Shown one piece after another: positions 33,143 through 42,568 of a DNA stretch of 64,000 nucleotides; the stretch's first letter is position 1, and every line of letters begins with the position of its first letter. Origin of the DNA: Cognatitamlana sp035818475 (GTDB lineage Bacteria > Bacteroidota > Bacteroidia > Flavobacteriales > Flavobacteriaceae); the NCBI RefSeq assembly GCF_035818475.1, contig NZ_JAYMGV010000001.1, positions 558,001 through 622,000 on the forward strand, read 5' to 3'. Both the position numbers and the translations under genes were made by a program. The notes below the pieces were generated by a model. It had not been told where the DNA came from. It saw only the letters and a list, made by a program, of their open reading frames with translations, and did not search any database.

Positions 33143-35113
33143 ATGAAGACTATATTAAAATCTGTTGTAGCAATGCTTAGTATACTGATAGCATTTACAA
33201 GCTGCAACAATTCGGGCAAATCAGACAGCAAATCTGGTGCACTTGCCGGCAATGTGGCTGAAAAAGTATACGTTGCTCCAGGAGAACACGACGAATTTTA
33301 CGCCTTTATCTCAGGTGGTTTTAGCGGACAGTTATCGGTTTATGGTTTACCTTCCGGACGCTTGTTTAAGGTTATTCCGGTGTTTTCTCAGGATGCAGAG
33401 AAAGCTTATGGATACAACGAAGAAACCAAGCCTATGTTAAACACTTCACATGGCTTTATTCCATGGGATGATGCGCATCACCCGGATATTTCACAAACTA
33501 ATGGTGTTATTGACGGTAGGTGGGTATTTATTAATGGTAACAATACGCCTCGTATTGCAAAAGTAGATTTATCCGTTTTTGAAACCACAGAAATTATAGA
33601 GATTCCTAATAGCGCTGGTAACCATAGTTCATCTTTTGTAACCGAAAACTCAGAATATGTAGTAGCCGGAACACGTTTTTCTGTTCCAATACCACAAAAA
33701 GATATGCCTATTAAAGACTACAAGGGTAACTTTAAAGGCTCTCTATCTTTTATCTCTGTAGACCCTGAACATGGACATATGGATATAAAGTTCCAATTAA
33801 TAATGCCCGGTTTTGATTATGACCTGGCACACCCTGGACGAGGTGCATCTCATGGCTGGTTCTTCTTCTCAACTTATAACTCAGAAGAAGCCAGTACACT
33901 TATGGAAGTTAACGCTTCGCAAAATGACAAAGATTTTATTGCTGCTGTAAACTGGAAGAAAATAGAAGCCTATGTGAATAATGGCGGTGGCACTATGATG
34001 CCTGCAAATTATGCTCATAATGTATATGATGAGAGCACACATATGGCCACTTCAACCATGAAAAAAGAAGTTCGTGTTGTCAATCCATTAGATGTTCCCG
34101 GTGCCGTATACTTTTTACCAACACCAAAATCACCGCACGGATGCGATGTTGACCCTTCAGGGGAGTATATTGTTGGTAATGGTAAATTATCCGCTAACCT
34201 TACAGTTCACTCATTTACTAAAATGTTAAAAGCTATTGAGGAAAATAAAGTGGCTGGTGAAGCTTACGGCATTCCAATCTTAAATTTTGAAGATGTATTG
34301 GCTGGTGTAGTTGAACAACCTGGCTTGGGGCCTTTACACACAGAATTTGATGGTAAAGGTAATGCTTATACTACTTTCTTTATTTCTTCGGAAGTTGTGA
34401 AATGGAAATTAGGAACCTGGGAAGTGGTAGACAGACAACCTTGTTATTATTCTGTTGGTCACTTGATGATTCCTGGTGGAAACTCACAAAAACCGTGGGG
34501 TAAATATGTGGTTGCCATGAATAAAATCACAAAAGACCGTTATTTACCAACCGGCCCTGAAGTCACCCAATCTGCCCAATTATATGATATCTCTGGTGAA
34601 AAAATGGAATTATTACTTGATTTTCCAACTATTGGAGAACCTCATTATGCCGCTGGATGTCCGGCAGATTTAATCAAACCGCGTTCTAAAAAATTATTTA
34701 AACTGGAAGACAATAAGCACCCTCATGCCGCTAAAAGTGAAGCAGAAACTAAAGTTGTAAGAGATGGTAAAATCGTTCACGTTTACATGACTACAATTAG
34801 AAGCCACTTCTCACCGGATAATATTGAAGGCATAAAAGTAGGCGATAAAGTATATTTCCACGTTACAAATTTAGAGCAAGATTATGATGTCCCTCATGGG
34901 GTTAGTATGATTGGTGCTAACACATCAGAATTACTTATTATGCCCGGGCAAACAGAAACCTTCTTATGGGAGCCAAAACAAATTGGTGTTTGGCCTTTCT
35001 ATTGTACGGATTTCTGTTCTGCACTGCATCAGGAAATGCAAGGGTATGTTCGTGTATCTCCGGCAAATTCAAATACGCCATTAAAATGGTCATTAGGAGA
35101 AGATATTGAATAA
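33143..35113 (+). CDS. nosZ: Nitrous-oxide reductase, clade II (Sec-type)
   Basis: A 656-residue periplasmic copper enzyme that reduces N2O to N2. ATG at 33143 (MKTILKSVVAML) is chosen because it begins a normal signal; an upstream frame start overlaps the fasciclin gene. The signal is a Sec lipoprotein type ending LIAFTSC, not a twin-arginine signal, which marks clade II. The seven-bladed propeller carries CuZ histidines in DDAHHPD, GNHSSSF, SPHGCDVDPSG, GPLHTEFDGKGNAYTT and GEPHYAAGC. The C-terminal cupredoxin domain holds the CuA site FYCTDFCSALHQEMQGYV. Two hairpins follow the stop codon. The downstream genes provide copper loading and electron supply. Confidence 0.96.
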   Translation: MKTILKSVVAMLSILIAFTSCNNSGKSDSKSGALAGNVAEKVYVAPGEHDEFYAFISGGFSGQLSVYGLPSGRLFKVIPVFSQDAEKAYGYNEETKPMLNTSHGFIPWDDAHHPDISQTNGVIDGRWVFINGNNTPRIAKVDLSVFETTEIIEIPNSAGNHSSSFVTENSEYVVAGTRFSVPIPQKDMPIKDYKGNFKGSLSFISVDPEHGHMDIKFQLIMPGFDYDLAHPGRGASHGWFFFSTYNSEEASTLMEVNASQNDKDFIAAVNWKKIEAYVNNGGGTMMPANYAHNVYDESTHMATSTMKKEVRVVNPLDVPGAVYFLPTPKSPHGCDVDPSGEYIVGNGKLSANLTVHSFTKMLKAIEENKVAGEAYGIPILNFEDVLAGVVEQPGLGPLHTEFDGKGNAYTTFFISSEVVKWKLGTWEVVDRQPCYYSVGHLMIPGGNSQKPWGKYVVAMNKITKDRYLPTGPEVTQSAQLYDISGEKMELLLDFPTIGEPHYAAGCPADLIKPRSKKLFKLEDNKHPHAAKSEAETKVVRDGKIVHVYMTTIRSHFSPDNIEGIKVGDKVYFHVTNLEQDYDVPHGVSMIGANTSELLIMPGQTETFLWEPKQIGVWPFYCTDFCSALHQEMQGYVRVSPANSNTPLKWSLGEDIE

Positions 35114-35121
35114 TTAAAAAC

Positions 35122-35193
35122 ATAAGAGAATTTTGTTTTAGTGTTTATTCTCTTATCAAAGGCGAGAGCAAATTTTTCGCTCTCGCCTTTCCT
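35122..35193 (+). terminator. Two tandem hairpins after nosZ
   Basis: Hairpin 1 pairs ATAAGAGAA (35122-35130) with TTCTCTTAT (35148-35156). Hairpin 2 pairs AAAGGCGAGAGC (35158-35169) with GCTCTCGCCTTT (35179-35190) and is followed by CCTTTAAAT. Together they could protect or end the nosZ message while letting some transcription run into the maturation genes. Confidence 0.65.
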
Positions 35194-35233
35194 TTAAATC
35201 ACTAAAATTAACAACTTTAGATTTCCGGAAATT

Positions 35234-35824
35234 ATGAAAAGGTCAAACATAATCATGCTTATTGCATCCATACTGCCTTTAGGATTATTTCTTTTTCCAC
35301 TTTGGAAAATAACCCTTGAAGCTCCTCAGTATCCTACTCCATTAGGTATGTATATTCATATTAATGATTTTTCAGATGTTCATCCGCATGATATAAAAAA
35401 CATTAACTTAATGAATCATTATGTTGGGATGAAATATATTCCGGAAGCTATTCCTGAATTTAAAATATTTCCAATTGCCATAATAATAGCTTCTGTTCTG
35501 GGGCTTTTAATAGCATTTAAAGGCAACTTTAAATGGTTTCTGGCCTGGTTTATTTTTATGCTCATAATGAGTATTGCCGGTTTATACGACTTTTATTTAT
35601 GGGAACATAATTATGGTCATGATTTAGACCCCAAAGCCATTATGAAATTTACTAATCCGGATGGTTCAGTAATGGGATTTCAACCCCCGCTTTTTGGAAG
35701 TAAGGACATATTGAATTTTAGAGCACATTCCTATCCACAATTAGGAGCACTCTTTTTAGGCTTAGGTATTACCGCATCGTTTATAGCCTATTTAATTGGA
35801 AAGAAAAACATAAAAACGGTTTGA
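35234..35824 (+). CDS. NosB-like membrane protein
   Basis: A 196-residue protein with about four membrane helices (about residues 6-26, 80-98, 104-123 and 168-188). It has a periplasmic loop after the first helix rich in His and Asp (MYIHINDFSDVHPHDIKNINLMNHYVGMKYIPE) and another loop with LWEHNYGHDLDPKAIM. Its position right after nosZ and its four-helix plan match the NosB proteins of clade II nos clusters, which are needed for N2O respiration in some bacteria by an unclear route. His and Met in the loops could bind copper. The NosB name is by context and topology. Confidence 0.6.
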   Translation: MKRSNIIMLIASILPLGLFLFPLWKITLEAPQYPTPLGMYIHINDFSDVHPHDIKNINLMNHYVGMKYIPEAIPEFKIFPIAIIIASVLGLLIAFKGNFKWFLAWFIFMLIMSIAGLYDFYLWEHNYGHDLDPKAIMKFTNPDGSVMGFQPPLFGSKDILNFRAHSYPQLGALFLGLGITASFIAYLIGKKNIKTV

Positions 35825-35858
35825 TTATGTAAGATTGAAACACTAAAAACACTAAAAC

Positions 35859-36296
35859 ATGCAAACACTAAAACACTATACAATTCTTCCATTACTGCTC
35901 ATTCTAATGGGTTGTAATGTATCCCCAAAACCAATAGACTATGGGAATGATGGTTGTCATTTTTGCAAAATGACCATTGTAGACAAAACACATGCTGCTG
36001 AAATTGTTACAAAAAAAGGTAAGGTCTATAAATTTGATGCTACGGAGTGCATGATAAATTTTATGGATGGATTTGACACCTCTCAAATTCAGCTCTATCT
36101 GGCAAACAATTATCTGGAGCCCGAAGCTCTTATTGACGCTACAAAAGCCACATTCTTAATTAGCAAAAACATCCCAAGCCCTATGGGTGCATTTTTATCG
36201 GCTTTTAAAACAAAACCAGAGGCTGAAGAAATACATGCTAAAAAAGGAGGCGAATTATATTCATGGGAATCACTCTTAGCTCATTTTAGAGACTAG
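35859..36296 (+). CDS. nosL: NosL copper chaperone lipoprotein
   Basis: A 145-residue lipoprotein. The lipobox is LILMGC (Cys19), and the NosL copper site CHFCKM follows at residues 33-38 (C33, C36 and M38). The body includes KGKVYKFDATECMINFM and a C-terminal SPMGAFLSAFKT, both typical of NosL. NosL delivers Cu(I) to NosZ in the periplasm, working with NosDFY. It is followed 3 bases later by nosD. Confidence 0.93.
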   Translation: MQTLKHYTILPLLLILMGCNVSPKPIDYGNDGCHFCKMTIVDKTHAAEIVTKKGKVYKFDATECMINFMDGFDTSQIQLYLANNYLEPEALIDATKATFLISKNIPSPMGAFLSAFKTKPEAEEIHAKKGGELYSWESLLAHFRD

Positions 36297-36299
36297 TTT

Positions 36300-37535
36300 A
36301 TGAAAAAAATAACAGCTCTTTTATTTGCCTTTGTCTTGGCCTTTACCAACTATGCTCAAAACATTGAGGTATGTTCAACATGCCCTGTCCCTTCAATTAA
36401 AAAAGCCATATCTCTTGCTAAAGACTTTGACACTATAATCATTAAAAAAGGGACTTATAAAGAGTACAATATTGTAATAAACAAACCGCTTACAATAGTT
36501 GGTGAAGACTATCCGGTTATTGACGGGGAATTAAAAGGAGAAATAATTACCATAATTTCAGACCATGTCACTGTAGATGGCTTATTCATTATTAATGTTG
36601 GAACAAGCTATACCGAAGATTATGCTGCTATAAGAGTGAAAAGAAGTAAACATTTTGAGATTAAGAATCTGGTTCTTGAAAAACTATTTTTTGGTATTTA
36701 TCTGGAAAAATCAAACTACGGCAGGGTGTATCATAATAAAATAATAGGCGAGGCTGTTGAAGAGTATAACTCCGGAAATGGGATTCAGCTTTGGTACAGT
36801 AATCATATTGAGATAGAGCATAATTATGTAGAACATGTACGTGACGGTATTTATTTAGAGTTTTCGGATAACTGCTTGATAAAAAATAACGTTAGTGCCG
36901 AAAACCTGCGATATGGCCTACACTTCATGTTTTCTAATGATGATATTTATCAGGACAACACTTTTGAAAATAATGGTGCGGGAGTAGCAGTTATGTTTTC
37001 CAAAAAAATCAAAATGCTTAACAATACCTTTAAAGAAAACTGGGGTACAGCTTCTTACGGTATGCTTTTAAAAGAGATCAATGACGCCGAAATCAGAGGC
37101 AATACCTTTAAAGAAAACACTATTGGTATTAATATAGAAGGATCAAACAGAATCAACTATGTTAATAACAATTTCATCAATAATGGTTGGGCCGTTAAGG
37201 TTAGAGGTGCATGCTATACTAATAAGTTCTTAGAGAATAACTTCCTGTATAACTCTTTTGATATTTCTTATAACAGTAAAATAAATGATAATATATTCGA
37301 CAAAAACTATTGGAGTAATTATACAGGTTATGACTTGGACAAAAATGGTATTGGGGATGTTCCTTACAGGCCGGTAAAATTGTTTTCATATATAGTAAAC
37401 AGAACACCGGAGACCATTATTTTATTACGCAGCCTTTTTATTGATATTATTGATTTTTCAGAAAAAGTATCTCCGGTTTTTACCCCTGATAATTTATTAG
37501 ACAATCACCCCCTAACAAAGCAAATAACATGGTAA
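36300..37535 (+). CDS. nosD: NosD periplasmic copper-processing protein
   Basis: A 411-residue exported protein with a signal peptide of about 19 residues. A right-handed beta-helix is evident from repeated short strands such as NIVINKPLTIVGED, NGIQLWYSNHIEIEHNYVEHVRDGIYLEFSDN, NLRYGLHFMFSNDD and NNGAGVAVMFSKKIKMLNNTF. This is the CASH/NosD fold that docks on the NosFY transporter and hands copper to NosZ. It overlaps nosF by 7 bases, consistent with a NosDFY complex made in fixed proportion. Confidence 0.93.
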   Translation: MKKITALLFAFVLAFTNYAQNIEVCSTCPVPSIKKAISLAKDFDTIIIKKGTYKEYNIVINKPLTIVGEDYPVIDGELKGEIITIISDHVTVDGLFIINVGTSYTEDYAAIRVKRSKHFEIKNLVLEKLFFGIYLEKSNYGRVYHNKIIGEAVEEYNSGNGIQLWYSNHIEIEHNYVEHVRDGIYLEFSDNCLIKNNVSAENLRYGLHFMFSNDDIYQDNTFENNGAGVAVMFSKKIKMLNNTFKENWGTASYGMLLKEINDAEIRGNTFKENTIGINIEGSNRINYVNNNFINNGWAVKVRGACYTNKFLENNFLYNSFDISYNSKINDNIFDKNYWSNYTGYDLDKNGIGDVPYRPVKLFSYIVNRTPETIILLRSLFIDIIDFSEKVSPVFTPDNLLDNHPLTKQITW

Positions 37536-38236
37536 GCATTCAGGATTTACATAAAAGTTTTGGCAAAAACACAGTGCTAAGTGGTGTTAATCTCAACATC
37601 AACAAAGGTGGTATTTTTACGGTGTTAGGACCTAATGGTTCTGGTAAAACCACACTGATCAAAGTGATTCTGGGTATGGTAATACCCAATAAAGGAACCA
37701 TTTCTGTACTTCAGGAAAACATCAGTTACAATTCAAATTACCGTCATAAAATTGATTATTTACCACAAATAGCAAATTTTCCGAACAATTTAAAAGTAAG
37801 AGAACTTATTAAAATGATTAAAGATTTGCGAGGTCAAACGGAACAGGACAAAGCACTCATTGAACGTTTTAAGCTTGAGCCGTTTTTAGATAAAAAACTA
37901 GGTAATCTCTCGGGAGGTACAAAGCAAAAAGTTAATCTTGTATTGACTTTTATGTTTGATAGTCCGCTAATTATTTTAGACGAACCTACTACAGGATTGG
38001 ATCCTATTTCATTAATTAGGTTGAAAACGTTAATTCAATCTGAAAAAGCTAAAGGAAAGACCATAATCATAACCTCCCACATTATGAGTTTTGTTGAGGA
38101 AGTCTCAGACGAAATTGTATTTCTATTAGAAGGACAGATTTATTTCAAAGGAAGCATTAATGAGTTAAAATCAAAAACAGACCAACCTGATTTTGAACAC
38201 GCTATTGCTTCAATTTTATCCGATAATTATGCTTAA
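37529..38236 (+). CDS. nosF: NosF ABC transporter ATP-binding protein
   Basis: A 235-residue ABC ATPase with Walker A (GPNGSGKTTLIK, about residues 35-46), the signature LSGGTKQKVNLVLTF (about 128-142), Walker B (LIILDEPTTGLDP) and the switch His in IITSHIMSF. With NosY and NosD it forms the ATP-driven machine for assembly of the NosZ copper centre. It overlaps nosD by 7 bases and nosY by 8 bases. Confidence 0.94.
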   Translation: MVSIQDLHKSFGKNTVLSGVNLNINKGGIFTVLGPNGSGKTTLIKVILGMVIPNKGTISVLQENISYNSNYRHKIDYLPQIANFPNNLKVRELIKMIKDLRGQTEQDKALIERFKLEPFLDKKLGNLSGGTKQKVNLVLTFMFDSPLIILDEPTTGLDPISLIRLKTLIQSEKAKGKTIIITSHIMSFVEEVSDEIVFLLEGQIYFKGSINELKSKTDQPDFEHAIASILSDNYA

Positions 38237-39011
38237 AATTTTAAAATATAGTTTTTTTGATTTAATGCGCAGCCGTTGGAGTTATGTGTACTTTGCATTC
38301 TATTTATTGTTGGGTGTGGTATTACTGTTTTTAAACAACGACCTGTCAAAAGCAGTGATCACATTAATGAATGTCATTATAGTTTTAGTTCCTTTAATAG
38401 GAACCATTTTTGGCGTGATGTACTACTACAATTCTAAAGAATTTACTGAACTATTATTAGCTCAACCTTTAAAACGATCCTCTATTTTCTTGGGTCAGTA
38501 TTTAGGTGTTGCCATTTCATTATCTATGAGTTTAATTTTAGGGCTGGGAATACCGTTTATTTTTTACGGATTGTTTAGATCCTCAGCCATATGGGATTTT
38601 TCATTATTATTAATTACCGGCTCCTTCTTAACCTTCATATTCACAGCTTTAGCCTTCAACATTGCTTTATCCAACGAAAACAAAATCAAAGGTTTTGGTT
38701 ATGCCATACTATTATGGCTGTTTTTAGCTATCATATATGATGGCCTATTTTTAATGTCTCTAATCCTGTTTGAAGACTACCCCCTGGACAAGCTGTCATT
38801 GATTGGCACTATGTTAAATCCCATAGATTTATCCAGAACTTTAATTCTTCTAAAACTCGATATTTCAGCTTTGCTGGGCTATACAGGAGCTATTTTTAAA
38901 AAGTTTTTTGGTACCAATTTTGGGCTGGTCATATCATTTGCTATGCTATTTATTTGGGTTATTTTACCGGTAATCAAAATTGTATTTAAAGCAAAAAAGA
39001 AAGATTTTTAA
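38229..39011 (+). CDS. nosY: NosY ABC transporter permease
   Basis: A 260-residue membrane protein; ATG at 38229 (MLKILKYSFFDLMRSRW) is chosen because it overlaps the nosF stop in the usual coupled way and begins with the conserved NosY start. Six helices are predicted. A conserved cytoplasmic loop has YYYNSKEFTELLLAQPLKRSSIFLGQYLG, typical of ABC-2-type permeases of the NosY group. It is the last gene of the nos operon proper. Confidence 0.92.
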   Translation: MLKILKYSFFDLMRSRWSYVYFAFYLLLGVVLLFLNNDLSKAVITLMNVIIVLVPLIGTIFGVMYYYNSKEFTELLLAQPLKRSSIFLGQYLGVAISLSMSLILGLGIPFIFYGLFRSSAIWDFSLLLITGSFLTFIFTALAFNIALSNENKIKGFGYAILLWLFLAIIYDGLFLMSLILFEDYPLDKLSLIGTMLNPIDLSRTLILLKLDISALLGYTGAIFKKFFGTNFGLVISFAMLFIWVILPVIKIVFKAKKKDF

Positions 39012-39094
39012 CGCTAAAGATAATGACTATACAATTTTTAAATTCCATGACCAACATCATGTTTTACGAGACCTAATTACTTTATTTTTACAGC

Positions 39095-39490
39095 ATGATT
39101 AAGGTTTTATTTCATAAAATCACAGCATCAATTTTAGTGTTAATATTGTTAGCCAATAATATTAATACCCTGGCTATTATTGGTGATTTTGTAGTTAACC
39201 AGAATTTAATCACCAAAACCTTATGCATTCAAAAAGACAACCAACAAGGATGTAACGGAAAATGCCAATTAACTAAGCAATTAGCTGAAAATAATTCAGA
39301 CTCCACAAATAAATTCCCCTTTCAGGAAAACAAAAGAACAGTCATAGATGTTTTTTGCCTCTTTTCCAAAAACGATTTTAATATCGGTTTAAAAGAACCT
39401 ATGCTACCCCAAAGATTCCTTATATATAATTCACCCGGAGTTATTAAAACAACATTAAAAGTAGAAACACCTCCTCCAATTTTTAGTTAA
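39095..39490 (+). CDS. Small Cys-containing exported protein, possible copper-module member
   Basis: A 131-residue protein with an N-terminal hydrophobic segment (ASILVLILLANNINTLAII). A short motif TLCIQKDNQQGCNGKCQLTKQL holds three cysteines in a C-x8-C-x3-C spacing that could bind metal. The C-terminal half (QRFLIYNSPGVIKTTLKVETPPPIFS) ends in a Pro-rich tail. Small proteins of this look occur beside metal-related TonB receptors in Bacteroidota, as far as I recall; no function is known. A TATTTTTA box at 39083-39090 lies too close to the ATG to be convincing as its promoter. Confidence 0.55.
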   Translation: MIKVLFHKITASILVLILLANNINTLAIIGDFVVNQNLITKTLCIQKDNQQGCNGKCQLTKQLAENNSDSTNKFPFQENKRTVIDVFCLFSKNDFNIGLKEPMLPQRFLIYNSPGVIKTTLKVETPPPIFS

Positions 39491-39595
39491 TTTTTTATCC
39501 TTAAAAAACCAATATAACGGTTTTGAATATTCTGTTAACTCATTTTAATGAGCTTAATTAGGATACCTTATACTTATAATTCAAAAAAAATAAAA

Positions 39596-40441
39596 ATGAA
39601 ACTAAAATATATTCTGCCTGTTTTATTCATGGCACTTTTGACTATAGCCTGTTCCACAGATAATGATGATACGCCTCCAATAAACGACATTGAAGGGCTT
39701 GTAAAAATTCAAGATATTACAAACAACAACCATTCTATTGAGCTATATAATGAGACCGGTGTATTTACAACCGGTTACAATAAAGTAACCCTAAGAATTA
39801 AAAACAATAGTGACAATACATACATTGAAAATGCTGATATATCCTGGGTTCCAATGATGCAAATGCCATCTATGCAACATTCCTGTCCTTCTTCTGTTAT
39901 TGAAAAAGTTACTGATAAAACCACTCTTTATTCAGGCTCTGTAATATTTCAAATGACCAATGCAGACAACTCCGGGTGGTCTATAACGTTTAATTATTCA
40001 ATCAACAGTATTGAGTATACTGCTGCAAGTACCATTTCTGTATCACAAGCTGAAAAACAAAACGTTTCTAGTTTTATGGCTTCAGATGGCAAACGCTATG
40101 TTGCTGCTCTAATCGAGCCCAAAGCACCCACAATAGGTATAAATGACCTTATGGTTGGTTTATACCAAATGGAAAACATGATGTCATTCCCTATTGTTGA
40201 AAATTATAAAATACTACTTGACCCAAGGATGCCGGGTATGGAAAATCACACCTCTCCTAACAATACCAATTTAAGTTTTGATGCTTCAGATAATATGTAT
40301 CATGCTGATCTATCATTGACAATGACAGGATATTGGGTACTTAATTTAAAGCTTTTAAATAGTTCAGATGAGCTTTTAAAAGGCGAAGATGTTACAGAAC
40401 AAAACCAAAAGAGTTCGCTTTATCTGGAATTGGAGTTTTAA
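39596..40441 (+). CDS. Met-rich lipoprotein with two YtkA-like domains
   Basis: A 281-residue lipoprotein; ATG at 39596 (MKLKYILP) gives a proper signal with lipobox LTIAC, and a longer frame from 39548 does not. Two similar beta domains are seen. The first contains WVPMMQMPSMQHSCP and later SGWSITFNY; the second contains DPRMPGMENHTSPNNTN and later MTGYWVLNLKLL. Met/His-rich stretches with a following G-x-W strand are typical of YtkA/FixH-like domains, several of which handle copper. Its position just before the OprC/NosA-like receptor suggests periplasmic copper capture. A hairpin (40459-40496) separates it from that gene. Confidence 0.65.
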   Translation: MKLKYILPVLFMALLTIACSTDNDDTPPINDIEGLVKIQDITNNNHSIELYNETGVFTTGYNKVTLRIKNNSDNTYIENADISWVPMMQMPSMQHSCPSSVIEKVTDKTTLYSGSVIFQMTNADNSGWSITFNYSINSIEYTAASTISVSQAEKQNVSSFMASDGKRYVAALIEPKAPTIGINDLMVGLYQMENMMSFPIVENYKILLDPRMPGMENHTSPNNTNLSFDASDNMYHADLSLTMTGYWVLNLKLLNSSDELLKGEDVTEQNQKSSLYLELEF

Positions 40442-40458
40442 TACTTGCTGTTTGATTT

Positions 40459-40496
40459 AATGAAGTTGCTTAACAAGGCATTTAAGCAACTTCATT
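40459..40496 (+). terminator. Long hairpin between the YtkA-like gene and the receptor gene
   Basis: AATGAAGTTGCTTAA (40459-40473) pairs perfectly with TTAAGCAACTTCATT (40482-40496) over an 8-base loop. No T-run follows, so it may stabilise a message or bind protein rather than terminate. Confidence 0.5.
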
Positions 40497-40524
40497 AATC
40501 ACTGGTTCCACAAACAACATAATT

Positions 40525-42525
40525 ATGAAATATCTTGTTTTTATTAGTCTTTGCTTTTTTTGTAGCCTCTCGTTCTTTGCACAGGAAAACACACCTGTGT
40601 TTAAAAAGGACACCACCAAATTAGACAAGGTAATTATTGTAGCTCAACGTAAATTAAGTAATTACAGGCAGGAAAAAACACTGTCAAGTATTGATGCGTA
40701 TTTAGAAAAAGCCAATCAGGTAACCATGATAAAGCGCGGAAACTATGCCTGGGAACCGGCATTAAATAATATGACCAGTGACCGGTTAAACGTTACCATA
40801 GATGGCATGCAAATTTTTGGAGCCTGTACTGATAAAATGGACCCTATAACATCATATGTTGACGTTTCTAATTTAGAGCAGGTCACTATCAATTCCGGTC
40901 AGGAAGGCACAGAAAACGGACATTGTATTGGAGGTGGTATGGATTTGCAAATAGCATCATCAAAATTCAATGGTTCCGGATTAAAAACCAGTGCAGATTT
41001 AGGCTATGAATCAAATGGAAATTATAGCATTGCAGGCTTAGATCTGGAATATTCAGGTGACACATTTTACCTAACTACTGATGGTATCTTCAGGACATCT
41101 GATAATTATATTGCCGGGGGTAATCAAGAAGTCCCATATTCTCAGTTTCAAAAATATAACATACCACTACAAAGTGGTTATAAGCTTTCCAATAATCAAA
41201 AGCTTGAAGCGCACATCATTTATGATAAAGCTACTGATGTTGGATATCCGGCATTACCAATGGACGTATCCTTAGCCGAGGCGCTTATCACATCCGTAAC
41301 CCATCATTATGAAAGTGAATCTGCGCTAATTACAGCTTTAGAAACCAAGCTCTATTTTAACACCATCACTCATATTATGGATGATAGCAATCGTCCTGAT
41401 GTTCCCATTCGTATGGATATGCCGGGGTGGAGTGATACTTACGGATTTTACAGCAAAGCCACACTTAAAAAGAATAAGCATGATTTTTTAGTGAATTTAA
41501 ACGGATTTTATAACCGGTCATTAGCAGAAATGACCATGTTTTCAAATGATCCTGATCAACCCGATATGTTCATGTATACCTGGCCCGATGTTAGAACATT
41601 ATATTCAGGACTGTTTGTTAAAGATCATATAAGCTTAAATGAAAACGAAAACATTTCAGGAGGCATACGTTTAGGATATCATAAGAATAAAATTGCCAAT
41701 GAGATTGGTTTAAATAGTTTAAAAATCTTTTATCCTGATATTAGTGATACCCAGAATAGATTTTTATTAAGCCTGTCAGGAGATTACACCTATAAAAGAG
41801 ACTATTTTAAAGCCACATTTGGCCTTGGCTATGGAGAAAGAGCGCCAACAGTAAGTGAAGGTTACGGCTTCTTTCTGTTTAATAGTTTTGACCGATATGA
41901 TTATATAGGAAACCCAACCTTAAAGAACGAAAAAGCTATTGAAATTAATACTAAAACAAGTTACACCTTTAAATCAGTTAAACTAGGGCTTGAATCCGCT
42001 TTCTTTTACATTTCAGATTACATTATTGGCGAAATTGATGATTCCATAAACCCTATGACCATTGGCGCCAATGGTGTACGTGTATACAATGCCTTAAGTC
42101 ATGCATCAATTTTTAATATCTATCTAAACTCAAGTTTTGAATTTTCTGAAAAGTTCTCCTTTAACAGCTCTGTGGGTTACAATTATGGTAAAGGCAGTAA
42201 TAATGAAAACTTACCACTAATAAAACCATTTTCTTATTTAGCTGAAGTAAACTACAATACTTTAAAGTTTAATGCAGCTTTACAGTTAGAAGGCAACGGA
42301 AATCAAAGTAAGTACAGTCTGTTTTATGGCGAAAATAAAACACCCGCCTATGCCATTTTAAATTTAAATTTAGGAAATCTAGTGTACTTGAATAGTAATA
42401 AATTGGTTTTTAAATACGGGGTTGAAAACATTTTAGATACAAACTACTCTACATTTTCAGATTGGAATAACATTCCAAGACAAGGACGTAACTTTTATAT
42501 CAATCTTTCCATTGTCATGCCCTAA
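40525..42525 (+). CDS. nosA: TonB-dependent copper receptor, OprC/NosA-like
   Basis: A 666-residue outer-membrane receptor with signal peptide (FFCSLSFFAQ), a plug domain (about 30-150) and a 22-strand-type barrel ending NFYINLSIVMP. The plug has IDGMQIFGACTDKMDPITSYV: the C101-x3-M105 pair matches the CxxxM copper site known in OprC, and Met-rich segments such as VPIRMDMPGWSDTYG and AEMTMFSNDPDQPDMFMYTW may supply further ligands. OprC/NosA proteins import copper for NosZ and other denitrification enzymes. It lies between the nos genes and nirK, both of which need copper. The gene name is by homology pattern. Confidence 0.82.
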   Translation: MKYLVFISLCFFCSLSFFAQENTPVFKKDTTKLDKVIIVAQRKLSNYRQEKTLSSIDAYLEKANQVTMIKRGNYAWEPALNNMTSDRLNVTIDGMQIFGACTDKMDPITSYVDVSNLEQVTINSGQEGTENGHCIGGGMDLQIASSKFNGSGLKTSADLGYESNGNYSIAGLDLEYSGDTFYLTTDGIFRTSDNYIAGGNQEVPYSQFQKYNIPLQSGYKLSNNQKLEAHIIYDKATDVGYPALPMDVSLAEALITSVTHHYESESALITALETKLYFNTITHIMDDSNRPDVPIRMDMPGWSDTYGFYSKATLKKNKHDFLVNLNGFYNRSLAEMTMFSNDPDQPDMFMYTWPDVRTLYSGLFVKDHISLNENENISGGIRLGYHKNKIANEIGLNSLKIFYPDISDTQNRFLLSLSGDYTYKRDYFKATFGLGYGERAPTVSEGYGFFLFNSFDRYDYIGNPTLKNEKAIEINTKTSYTFKSVKLGLESAFFYISDYIIGEIDDSINPMTIGANGVRVYNALSHASIFNIYLNSSFEFSEKFSFNSSVGYNYGKGSNNENLPLIKPFSYLAEVNYNTLKFNAALQLEGNGNQSKYSLFYGENKTPAYAILNLNLGNLVYLNSNKLVFKYGVENILDTNYSTFSDWNNIPRQGRNFYINLSIVMP

Positions 42526-42568
42526 GCCCTTGCCTAATTGTTATACAAAATACATGATGATTTTTAAC

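Noticed and set aside
39083..39090. TATTTTTA as promoter of the 131-aa gene
   Set aside because: The predicted start point would fall at or after the ATG, and no -33 box is present.
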